Below the pieces are notes generated by a model. That model did not search any database and had not been told where the DNA came from. It was given only the letters and a program-made list of their open reading frames with translations. A DNA stretch of 64,000 bases from Variovorax sp. (lineage in GTDB: Bacteria > Pseudomonadota > Gammaproteobacteria > Burkholderiales > Burkholderiaceae_C): the NCBI GenBank assembly GCA_017744935.1, contig JAGIAI010000012.1:1-64000 (forward strand), in the 5' to 3' direction. This document shows positions 44,690-51,466 of the stretch, one piece after another. Both the position numbers and the translations under genes were made by a program. Within the stretch, counting starts at the first letter, position 1. Each line of letters begins with the position of its first letter.

Positions 44690-45001
44690 TCAGCCCGACA
44701 GACCGAACGCCTCACGGAACGCCGCGCAGAACGCCTCTGTGCCGCTGATCGACAGCGTCACCGTGTGGCGCGGCTCACCGGGTGAATCGTCCGGCATCTC
44801 CTGCAGGTCGTAGTCCCATTCCCCGCCGTCTTCCACCGGTCCGCGCCGGCCGGCGAAGACGTCGTTCGCCCAGCTAAGCACCTGTTCCACCTCCGCGCGA
44901 ACCACGGCGAGCTGCTGCAGGCGGACGGTCGCCATGGCGTCGAACACGCCGATGCCTTCGGTGTCTTCGCTGTAGTCGAAATCCAGATAGTCCAGGGTCA
45001 T
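44690..45001 (-). CDS. Hypothetical acidic protein
   Basis: 103-residue very acidic protein, unrecognised. It opens with an Asp/Tyr-rich stretch (MTLDYLDFDYSEDTEG), continues with a helix (MATVRLQQLAVVRAEVEQVLSWANDVF) and ends in a small beta segment (HTVTLSISGTEAFCAAFREAFG). The layout is that of a small soluble alpha-beta domain. It converges on the MFS gene and is followed on the same strand by the lipoprotein gene at 45036. Confidence 0.6.
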   Translation of the reverse strand: MTLDYLDFDYSEDTEGIGVFDAMATVRLQQLAVVRAEVEQVLSWANDVFAGRRGPVEDGGEWDYDLQEMPDDSPGEPRHTVTLSISGTEAFCAAFREAFGLSG

Positions 45002-45035
45002 GCGGCGAAGCTACCTCAAGTCGGTGCCTGCCCCG

Positions 45036-45962
45036 TCACCCCGCCTGCACCGCCACGAGCCAGAGCTGCGCGCCCTGTGGCGGCGTCGAAGTCCACGTCA
45101 CGTTGTAGGTGCCGGCCGCCGGGACCTGCTTGACCGCGGCCGCGCACTGTACCAGCGCACCGGCCGCCAGCACCGAATCGATCACGGTGAAGCCGCCGTC
45201 GGGCGTGGCGGTCTTGTCCCCGTCGACGCCGCCATCACCCCACCACCACGCCACCAGCAGCGCCGCGCCGGTGGTCGTGACGCTGGCGCTCGTCTGCGGC
45301 AGGCCCGACAGCACCTCGCGCCACTGCACGTCGCGTATCAGGCCACCGCCGGTGATCTCGACCACGGTCAGCGTCGCTTCGTCCGTCGCATTCGGTTTCG
45401 CCACCGAGACCGAGTGGCCGGTCTTCCCCTGAGCCTTCACACAGGCGTAGAGCGCCGTGCCCGAGGTGGGATAGAGCGTGTACGGGTGCGCCGTGCCGAG
45501 CTGGACGAACGTATTCCCCGCGTTGTCCGTCGGTATGGCGTTGGAGGCCTGGTCGCCCCGCCCGACACAGGCCAGCAGGGTGCTTCCGGTCGGGCGTGTG
45601 GACATGCCCGAAACCACCAACGGGTCGCCGATGTTCAGCCTGGTGAAGCTCAACCCGTGCTCACCCAGCGCCGGCGCCGGCACTGGAGGCGACGCCGCCG
45701 GGGGAGGCGCCGGCGGAGGCGGAGAGGCCGATGGCGAAGGGGAAGGAGGAGGCGAGGGTGTCGTCGACGGCGTGGTTGTCACCGTCCCCGAGCCCGAGTT
45801 GGCGACAAACGAGACCCCGCCGCCGCTGCTGCCTCCGCCGCAGCCCGCGATCGTGCTTCCGCCTGTCGCCACCCCGACCGCCGCCAGCGCGCATATGCGC
45901 TGCAGCAGATCGCGACGCTCGTTCTGCGGCTCATGTGCCGCGCTGCCGGGAGATTCGTTCAT
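45036..45962 (-). CDS. Pro/Ser-linker exported lipoprotein, possibly Tat-type
   Basis: 308-residue predicted lipoprotein. The N-terminus contains a twin-arginine stretch ERRDLLQR before a hydrophobic segment and ends at Cys41 (IAGCGGG), suggesting Tat export. A Pro/Ser/Ala linker spans about 60-100, then a 200-residue beta-rich domain (SFTRLNIGDPLVVSGM ... LWLVAVQAG). GGAGGG precedes the ATG at 45962. The domain is not recognised. It is divergent from the gene at 46064. Confidence 0.7.
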   Translation of the reverse strand: MNESPGSAAHEPQNERRDLLQRICALAAVGVATGGSTIAGCGGGSSGGGVSFVANSGSGTVTTTPSTTPSPPPSPSPSASPPPPAPPPAASPPVPAPALGEHGLSFTRLNIGDPLVVSGMSTRPTGSTLLACVGRGDQASNAIPTDNAGNTFVQLGTAHPYTLYPTSGTALYACVKAQGKTGHSVSVAKPNATDEATLTVVEITGGGLIRDVQWREVLSGLPQTSASVTTTGAALLVAWWWGDGGVDGDKTATPDGGFTVIDSVLAAGALVQCAAAVKQVPAAGTYNVTWTSTPPQGAQLWLVAVQAG

Positions 45963-46063
45963 GACTGGCCCTCCGTTCGCTTCGATCGCCATTCTGGAAG
46001 CAAACCCATGGCTCAGTTCTCGGCAGAAACCACCAGAATCTCCTGACCTGACCGCGCACCGCC

Positions 46064-46450
46064 ATGAACCTCGACCCCTTCATCCGCGTCAACGACCTGC
46101 CGTTCACCGCCTCGGCGGAAGACGTGCGGCGCCTGCACGGCGAACCCCTCAAGACCGGCCGCAACAGCGTCGGCCTGAACGAGCTCGACTACGGGTCGGT
46201 CATCTACCGCTTCCAGGACTGCGGCCGGCTCGAAGAAGTCACCACACAGGCGGCCGTGATCATCATCGACCAGCGGTCCATCAGCTTCGACGCGCTCGCG
46301 TTCTTCATCCACGCGGAGGACGATGACTGCTTTGAAAGAGCTGGCTTCCTCGTCTCGCCCCGCTTCGGCATCGCCTTCGATCCGAAAGAGCCGTTCTGGG
46401 TCACGGCGCTCGCCGCGCACTGTCTCGATGAATGGCGCCGCCTGTCCTAG
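46064..46450 (+). CDS. Hypothetical protein
   Basis: 128-residue unrecognised soluble protein. The segment FTASAEDVRRLHGEPLKTGRNSVGLNELDYGSVIYRFQDCGRLEEVT resembles small proteins predicting allosteric or immunity folds, but I cannot name a family. No signal peptide is present. Its stop TAG overlaps that of the opposite-strand gene within the tetranucleotide CTAG (46447-46450). Confidence 0.6.
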   Translation: MNLDPFIRVNDLPFTASAEDVRRLHGEPLKTGRNSVGLNELDYGSVIYRFQDCGRLEEVTTQAAVIIIDQRSISFDALAFFIHAEDDDCFERAGFLVSPRFGIAFDPKEPFWVTALAAHCLDEWRRLS

Positions 46451-47067
46451 CGGGGAGTCGCGAGTGTCAGCGGGATCACCGTCTGCTGGTCGGCGTAGTC
46501 GATCTGCAGATTGACGCTCGCCGTGCCGCGCGGCACCACGAACATCACCGTACCGTCCTTGGCCGACCGGGCCGCTACCAGTTCGTTGAGGTTGCTTTCC
46601 GGCGCCATCGGCACCCCATCGAGGACCAGGCGGAACTCCTTGTCCCAGAAATTCGCGTCATAGGTGTTGTTGTTCAACATGCGCACCTGGATCCGCAGCG
46701 CATCCTTCTCCGCCGTCTGCGGCGACAGCGTTGCGGACAGCAGCGTGTAAGTTGCCGGGCCCAGCTTGTATTCGCGCAACTCGGGCAAGGTCACCGGATG
46801 GCTCGCCGGCGCAGCCGCCGCTGCGACCTGCGCGGCCGGAGCCGGAGCCTGCGAGGGCGAGGGCGAGGGCGAGGGCGAGGGCGCAGACGCTCCCGCGCCC
46901 TGCGATGACTGCTGTTGCTGAGGCGCCGGCGGCTGCGGCGACCCGATCCACCCCACCTGCTTGAGCGCCACCAGCAGCCCGGCGAAAGCCGTCGTGGCCG
47001 CCGTCAGGCTGGCGATGAGCCCCGGCATCGTCTGCCACCAGGACTTCGACTTCTCTTCGTCCGCCAT
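46447..47067 (-). CDS. Single-pass membrane protein with Pro-Ser repeat linker
   Basis: 206-residue protein. A transmembrane helix at about 17-36 is followed by a Gln/Pro/Ser/Ala linker (about 44-90) containing a tandem Pro-Ser repeat. A C-terminal beta-rich domain (about 95-206, ending PLTLATPR) is probably periplasmic. GGGAGG lies seven bases upstream of the ATG. The family is unknown. The last bases overlap the convergent gene. Confidence 0.65.
   Translation of the reverse strand: MADEEKSKSWWQTMPGLIASLTAATTAFAGLLVALKQVGWIGSPQPPAPQQQQSSQGAGASAPSPSPSPSPSQAPAPAAQVAAAAAPASHPVTLPELREYKLGPATYTLLSATLSPQTAEKDALRIQVRMLNNNTYDANFWDKEFRLVLDGVPMAPESNLNELVAARSAKDGTVMFVVPRGTASVNLQIDYADQQTVIPLTLATPR
46853..46882. 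repeat. Five tandem GAGGGC hexamers
   Basis: Five perfect 6-bp units lie in the coding sequence and specify the alternating Pro-Ser stretch of the membrane protein at 46447-47067. Being hexameric, copy-number change would alter linker length without a frameshift. Confidence 0.9.
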
Positions 47068-47160
47068 GAGAGAACCTCCCTCGCGATGCCGATGGGCGAC
47101 GAAGGATTTTGATGCGGGCATCGGCGGCTGTCACTCCGCCGCACGGCTGTACGCCGGAGG

Positions 47161-47460
47161 TCAGAGCGTGCGCCAGATCTCGTCGTGCGCCGACCCGGGC
47201 ATGAAGCTGTCGATGTACTTGTTCAGGATCTCCCAGTACTTCGGGTCCGCGATCAGCCGCAGATTGACGCTGTCGTACTCCGCCAGATCCTTGTGCCGCG
47301 AGGTCCAGCCGATCCGCTGCGGATTGCCACCGATGGGCAGCAGCACCTCGACGTCGAACTTGTAGGCGTCCTTGATGTAGGCCACGATTTCCTTCGAAAA
47401 CGCCAGCATGCTGGCGTTCTTGCCCGGCGCGATACCGGCGGTGCGGACGAAGATGATCAT
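47161..47460 (-). CDS. Small NIPSNAP-like hypothetical protein
   Basis: 99-residue protein with the outline of a dimeric alpha-beta barrel: strand MIIFVRTAGIAPGKNASMLAFSKEIVAYI, then strand KFDVEVLLPIGGNPQRIGWTSRHKDLAEYDSVNLRLIADPKYWEI and a C-terminal helix. This order resembles NIPSNAP/ferredoxin-like small proteins. A G-rich ribosome site (GGGGGAGA) precedes the ATG. Function unknown; the fold call is tentative. Confidence 0.6.
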   Translation of the reverse strand: MIIFVRTAGIAPGKNASMLAFSKEIVAYIKDAYKFDVEVLLPIGGNPQRIGWTSRHKDLAEYDSVNLRLIADPKYWEILNKYIDSFMPGSAHDEIWRTL

Positions 47461-47600
47461 CTGCAATCTCCCCCGCCGAACGGAGCGGCGGCCTCCGGCA
47501 CGGGATGTGCCGCTGGCACTCTGCGCCTTGCGCGCGGAGCGGAGCAGGGGGAAAGCCTGATTGGAAGCTGGCGAGCCGGCCAGCGACCGGCTCATGGGCG

Positions 47601-47909
47601 TTACAGCCGCGCCGGAGCGGACTGGCGCCGGGTGCTGCCCGGTGCGCGCATCGACCGGAGCGTCGTCATGGCGAGTTCGACGCGGTGCTTGAACTCGGCA
47701 TCTGCGATCAGCATCAGCTCGCGTGCTTCGGAGGCCTCGGCAATGCCTTGGATGCAGGCGACGACCTGATACACCGACCGCGCGGCCTTGATCTGGCGGA
47801 TGGCTTGCATCGTGAGTTCGAAGGGGTCGGGGATGGGCTCGTTCGGCGAGTCAGGGCGAGCGGGGGGATCGTTTGGGGGGCGCGCGTGCGCGCAAAAAGG
47901 GTATGCCAT
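47601..47909 (-). CDS. Hypothetical protein behind a structured leader RNA
   Basis: 102-residue unrecognised protein. It has a Pro-rich N-terminus (residues 9-28), then a helical region (FELTMQAIRQIKAARSVYQVVACIQGIAEASEARELMLIADAEFKHRVELAMTTLRS) and a short basic tail. A near-perfect AGGAGG lies six bases upstream of the ATG, at the base of a roughly 250-nt leader rich in inverted repeats. It marks the left end of an atypical island. Confidence 0.6.
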   Translation of the reverse strand: MAYPFCAHARPPNDPPARPDSPNEPIPDPFELTMQAIRQIKAARSVYQVVACIQGIAEASEARELMLIADAEFKHRVELAMTTLRSMRAPGSTRRQSAPARL

Positions 47910-47914
47910 TGATG

Positions 47915-48160
47915 GCCTCCTGATACTGCGGTTTGCTACAACCGCCGCACCCGCTTCCAAACGGTGGCGGCGGCTCGAACAGGTTGGAAGACCGGGCAGT
48001 CCAGGAGGAGAACCGGCGAGCCTCGCGGCTCCCCATTCGAGCCGCCTGAAAAGGTGACACGAATGACGAAGCCGCAGGGACCGTGTGGTGTTACTGCGGC
48101 TTGCGTTCTTCCTAGACTGCTTCGGGCTTCCAAACCCGATCACGCCTGCGTTGAGCGTGA
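47915..48160 (-). ncRNA. Structured 5-prime leader RNA candidate
   Basis: Read on the minus strand, this gene-free stretch upstream of the 102-aa gene contains several perfect inverted repeats: GCCGCAG/CTGCGGC (48070-48076, 48093-48099), an 11-bp pair GGCGGCTCGAA/TTCGAGCCGCC (47969-47979, 48036-48046) and GCGGTT/AACCGC (47928-47945). A -10-like TATACT lies at 48168-48173 (minus). Loosely repeated blocks (TACTGCGG, CTTCCAAAC) occur twice about 170 bp apart. I recall similar leaders in proteobacterial mobile elements, unverified. Confidence 0.55.
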
Positions 48161-48401
48161 TGCGGCGGAGTATAGCGAGGGGCCCGAGGCCGTAGCCTCA
48201 GCGTGCGAAGAGCCCTGTTGCTTTCCAAAACCCCGTCCAAATTTGGCGCATGGAGCGATGCCCGATTGCCTGCCAGTTTGGCTCTCGCAATCGGGCAACA
48301 ACCGGACCATCGTTGTCTGTGGACCGCTAAGCGGGCGATGGTGTGTGCGCGCTAGCGTCCTATAGGACCAGAATCGCCAGGAATCCGACTTTCAAATTGC
48401 G
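48161..48401. other. Intergenic DNA with long inverted repeat, no gene seen
   Basis: This stretch separates the leader RNA from the next plus-strand gene. It holds an 11-bp perfect inverted repeat TGCCCGATTGC (48259-48269) / GCAATCGGGCA (48287-48297) with a 17-nt loop, not followed by a T-run. A promoter for the leader RNA probably lies at its left edge. I see no coding sequence. Confidence 0.6.
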
Positions 48402-48683
48402 ATGGAAGCCTGCCCCAACTGCCGTGGCCCGCACGGTGTGAATTCCCTCCGTGTGTGGACGTCCGGTGCGCTCTTTCCGGCGACATGCACGCATTGCGGC
48501 GCTCGCTTCCATCCATCACCAACATCAAGCACGGTGGTTGCGGAACTGGTCCTCTTTCCCTTCAGCATGATTGCCGGCTTCGCCTCGCCTTTCCTCTGGG
48601 TTGCAGCCACGCTCGTGCTTGGCTTCCTTTTCGCGCTTCTTGCCATCAGAAGCCTCTGCCCCTTGGTCTGCGCGAAGGTGTGA
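48402..48683 (+). CDS. Small zinc-ribbon membrane protein
   Basis: 93-residue protein of unknown function. The N-terminal zinc ribbon has CxxC at Cys4/Cys7 and CxxC at Cys29/Cys32. Two membrane helices follow at about 46-68 and 69-85. The pairing of a zinc ribbon with short membrane helices recurs in small bacterial stress or defence-associated proteins, but no family is identified. It is the first of a plus-strand run of small membrane-protein genes. Confidence 0.6.
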   Translation: MEACPNCRGPHGVNSLRVWTSGALFPATCTHCGARFHPSPTSSTVVAELVLFPFSMIAGFASPFLWVAATLVLGFLFALLAIRSLCPLVCAKV

Positions 48684-48685
48684 AC

Positions 48686-48748
48686 ATGAAGTGGGCGATC
48701 GGAATGATTGCCGAGGACCGCGCTCGGCCAAAAGCAGGCTTCCAATGA
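48686..48748 (+). CDS. Possible 20-codon leader ORF
   Basis: A short open frame MKWAIGMIAEDRARPKAGFQ begins 2 bp after the zinc-ribbon gene and overlaps the next start codon as ATGA (48745-48748). It may simply couple translation to the downstream membrane-protein gene. There is no evidence for a functional peptide. Confidence 0.25.
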   Translation: MKWAIGMIAEDRARPKAGFQ

Positions 48749-49026
48749 ATAACTTGAATCCGCAAATTTTGTGGCTAGCGGTGCTATTCCTGGTATCGCT
48801 GTTTGCTGGCGTTGGCTACGTCACGGTGGGGCTGCGGGCGCGTGACTGTCTGAACGCCGATGCGACGGATTCACACCGTTCCATTGGCTGGCTGTTTTGG
48901 TGGTCGTTCGAAACTGGCAGGTATAACGACGAAGGGAAGAAGCTTTGCCGCCGTGCACAAGCCCTAGCGATTTTCATCATCGGCCTGTATGCGGCTTGGT
49001 ACTGGCTGCTGATGATTCGCAGATAG
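48745..49026 (+). CDS. Small two-helix membrane protein
   Basis: 93-residue protein with hydrophobic helices at about 7-27 and 71-90. A basic/acidic loop (RARDCLNADATDSHRSIGWLFWWSFETGRYNDEGKKLCRRAQ) lies between them and contains an amphipathic aromatic segment. Family unknown. It lies in the same run as the zinc-ribbon gene and has the same less GC-rich composition. A weak ribosome site (GCAGG) precedes it. Confidence 0.55.
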   Translation: MNNLNPQILWLAVLFLVSLFAGVGYVTVGLRARDCLNADATDSHRSIGWLFWWSFETGRYNDEGKKLCRRAQALAIFIIGLYAAWYWLLMIRR

Positions 49027-49071
49027 CGTCGCTCGTTTCGGCCACAACCAGACATTCACTGCGAACTCGAA

Positions 49072-49251
49072 ATGGTCGATGTCCTCGCTTCACCGCGGTC
49101 CTGCATGGGTGCTTTGGCTGGATTGCTGATTGCCGTATTCGTTCATTGGGTGGCCCCGACCGCCGACGCCGTTCAAGTCGGAGCATGGCTTGTGGGCATT
49201 GGCTGGGTTGCTGGTCTCGCGTGGGACTTGATGAGCAAAGAGAACAAGTGA
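49072..49251 (+). CDS. Very small membrane protein
   Basis: A 59-codon frame encoding two closely spaced hydrophobic helices (about 12-26 and 33-51) joined by a short loop with WVAPTADAVQVG, ending in a basic SKENK tail. An internal ATG at 49105 would shorten it to 48 residues. No good ribosome site is seen before either start. It follows the two-helix protein by 45 bp. Support is limited to the hydrophobic pattern and position. Confidence 0.4.
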   Translation: MVDVLASPRSCMGALAGLLIAVFVHWVAPTADAVQVGAWLVGIGWVAGLAWDLMSKENK

Positions 49252-49512
49252 GCATGGGCGGAGCGACAGGCAGAATCCTGCAGGAGCCGTCGCTCGACAT
49301 GCGGGCGCTCGCCGGAACTTAGTGAGCGGTTTGGACCGGTCAACTCGCCCATCGCGTCGGTGCAAAACCCACTAGTTCAAGCAAAGATAGCTTCGTGGAC
49401 GGGCTGAGTTATCTAGGACTCCGGCGTGGCATAGCGTATTGGGTTGCCTGGCTTGCTGAGCCTGTTGTTGTCTACGGCATCGGTGCCCACTGGTAGCTAA
49501 GAACCTCCAAGA
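49252..49512 (+). other. Intergenic region before the HEPN-motif gene
   Basis: 261 bp with no convincing gene. A 33-codon GTG-started frame (49395-49496) encodes a hydrophobic peptide ending GIGAHW, just before the large downstream gene. I regard it as unproven. No promoter elements of good quality were recognised. Confidence 0.4.
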
Positions 49513-51087
49513 ATGGTCAATCAGATTCAGTACTTACAAGCAAAAAGGCGCATCTGCAATTGCTTCATGCCTGACGTCGATCCCGTGGAGGCCGGCAGGG
49601 AGATTAGCGATGAAGATCTCGTCTCGCTGTTGAACGCGGTCATTCCTTCGATACCTTGGAGCAAGCCCGCACAGGCGCAAGCTCTGAATATGTTCCTATT
49701 CGCCGGAGTCACTCGGTTCGACCGCTGGTTTGTACCGACACCATTTGTCGTCCCCGCGACTCACCAGGAACATTTCGCGAAATTTGTGGCTGCCTTCCGG
49801 CGAGCTGAAGGAGATAGCCCGGTGAACTGCGCGGTGTTCCAACTTCATGCAATCAAAGACCAAGTCTTCGAGCAATTTAATGCGGTCCCGATTGAGACAG
49901 TACGAGCGTCAGAAATTCAGAAATTTCGGAAGCTAGCCCAGTCTGTTCCAGAGCCGTCAAGCGCTGTCAAGAAGACGGAGTACGAGAAGGAGCGCGCCGA
50001 TCTGATTGCAATACTAGCGGGCTTACAAGACCTGAGTTTGAGAACGCGGCTTCAGTTCAGAGTCCCGTACGTCATACACAACCACCCGCTGCGAGTGGAC
50101 TTCTCTTGGCGAGGTATCGCGATTCGAGCTCAGATCCAGCCTTCGTTTGGGCAGTCTGGAGAGACTTTTGTGCAAACAGAAAGCGGGGGGGCCGCCCTGT
50201 CTGTGGGAGCCTCCCGTTGGCAAACCGGATCATCCGGCATCAGCCTTGAGCTCTCGACGCTCTTGGACGGCAGCGCTTATACGGAGCGCCTTCAGGCAAT
50301 CCCAGGCGCCGATTTCTCTGCAGAGGGTTGGCCGCAGTCGTTCACTTGGGCTTTCTCAATTTTTCACGACCTCGCTTGGAGGCTACGAGCTGGTCATGGA
50401 GGGCGGCAGGACTGGATACCCGCGCCTCGCGACCTCTCTGATTTAGAGCAGGTCACCAGCACGGCAGGCGCGAGTCAGCTCGGCTGGATCAAAAAGGGCT
50501 CTCCCGCGGCTCTCTACGAGATGTTCGTGCCTTCTACCGAGCCTGTGGAGATTGACCTAGGCACGTTGGAGCGGCTTCCTTGGGCCGCGGAGTGCCGCAC
50601 CAAGGCGAGCATGTACCTGGAATTGGGCGATACCAACGAAGCGCTGTTCTGGCTCAATGTCGCGACGGAGTCGCTTATCGCGCAGAGGTTTGACGAGATT
50701 GAGTTGGCGACGGGTCGGTCGGGTCTGGCGATAAGCTTGGGCAGTCCCAAGGAGTTCTGGGCAGAAGCCGACATGATCCTGTCCGAGCAATTCCCGGACA
50801 TGCAAGGGAGGGTGAAGTGGCCCACGAGCGCCATTCATGTGAGCGTCTACGGGAAGCTAAAGGCGCTCTATCGACTCGTTCCCATGAAGACGAAGCTTGA
50901 CGAGCTGCTGGCGAAGTACCGTGCAATTTCGGGGCAGCGAAATGACCTGTTTCACGGCAAGAGTTCCGCCCGGGTGCCAGTGGCGACGGTACAAACAGCT
51001 AGCGAGGCCTTGAACTGGATTGATCTCAACATGTGGCCTCAACCCGCCTCCATCGCCAGCGGGCGAAGTGCTGAAGAAAAACCTTGA
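49513..51087 (+). CDS. Uncharacterised 524-aa protein with C-terminal HEPN-type RNase motif
   Basis: Unrecognised overall. Residues 1-165 are mixed alpha/beta, about 185-345 look beta-rich (RLQFRVPYVIHNHPLRVDFSWRG), and about 375-510 are helical. The C-terminal block contains SGQRNDLFHGK: Arg476-Asn477-x3-His481, the Rx4-6H motif with a polar second residue that defines HEPN ribonucleases. A sandwich domain plus C-terminal HEPN resembles ApeA-like abortive-infection proteins in layout. Rare codons such as TTA and AGG near the start and lower GC than neighbours suggest horizontal acquisition. Phage defence is inferred only. Confidence 0.6.
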   Translation: MVNQIQYLQAKRRICNCFMPDVDPVEAGREISDEDLVSLLNAVIPSIPWSKPAQAQALNMFLFAGVTRFDRWFVPTPFVVPATHQEHFAKFVAAFRRAEGDSPVNCAVFQLHAIKDQVFEQFNAVPIETVRASEIQKFRKLAQSVPEPSSAVKKTEYEKERADLIAILAGLQDLSLRTRLQFRVPYVIHNHPLRVDFSWRGIAIRAQIQPSFGQSGETFVQTESGGAALSVGASRWQTGSSGISLELSTLLDGSAYTERLQAIPGADFSAEGWPQSFTWAFSIFHDLAWRLRAGHGGRQDWIPAPRDLSDLEQVTSTAGASQLGWIKKGSPAALYEMFVPSTEPVEIDLGTLERLPWAAECRTKASMYLELGDTNEALFWLNVATESLIAQRFDEIELATGRSGLAISLGSPKEFWAEADMILSEQFPDMQGRVKWPTSAIHVSVYGKLKALYRLVPMKTKLDELLAKYRAISGQRNDLFHGKSSARVPVATVQTASEALNWIDLNMWPQPASIASGRSAEEKP

Positions 51088-51466
51088 TCCCCAGGAAATC
51101 CGTACTCGAGGTCCGCTTCTGACCGGTTACGTGAATACGGTGGCTGTAGGCGACGGGCAGCAATTGGAGTGCAAAGCGGTCGTTCTCCGTTCCGGGCGCA
51201 CTGGCAGCTTTGGGCGGATTCTGTTGAAAAACTCCCTCGCGACTTCTGAGAGCGTGTTTTCGAGGTACTCGACTCCTTACCTCGATGTCGATTGCGTCTC
51301 CTCCGGTGTTCTACGAGACTGACTTTGGAGACTGCTGCTCCGCATCACAGGGGAGGTGAGTTTTTCAACACAATCGGCGCATAGCCGTCGCTCGCTAGAG
51401 TCCTCGGCCCTCGCGCCCACGCCCAACCATCGACGCTTTCAATCAAGTCCTCGGCGCGAATGTCCC
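51088..51466. other. Gene-free right edge of the island
   Basis: 379 bp between the HEPN-motif gene and the convergent efflux channel gene. It contains a MITE-like inverted-repeat element (51212-51380) and no credible coding sequence on either strand. Confidence 0.6.
51212..51380. mobile_element. MITE-like or IS-remnant inverted repeat element
   Basis: Two 26-bp imperfect inverted repeats (21 of 26 matches) lie at 51212-51237 and 51355-51380, each with the block TGTTGAAAAACTC, and enclose about 117 bp without coding potential. TGTTGAAAAACTC-type ends are common at transposon termini. No transposase is present. No target duplication was established. Confidence 0.55.

Noticed and set aside
46853-46882. 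Short tandem repeats as a CRISPR-like array
   Set aside because: Units are 6 bp, contiguous and within a coding linker; there are no spacers and no cas genes anywhere in the window.
49395-49496. 33-codon hydrophobic GTG-started frame
   Set aside because: No ribosome site and no conservation evidence available; noted only within the intergenic entry.
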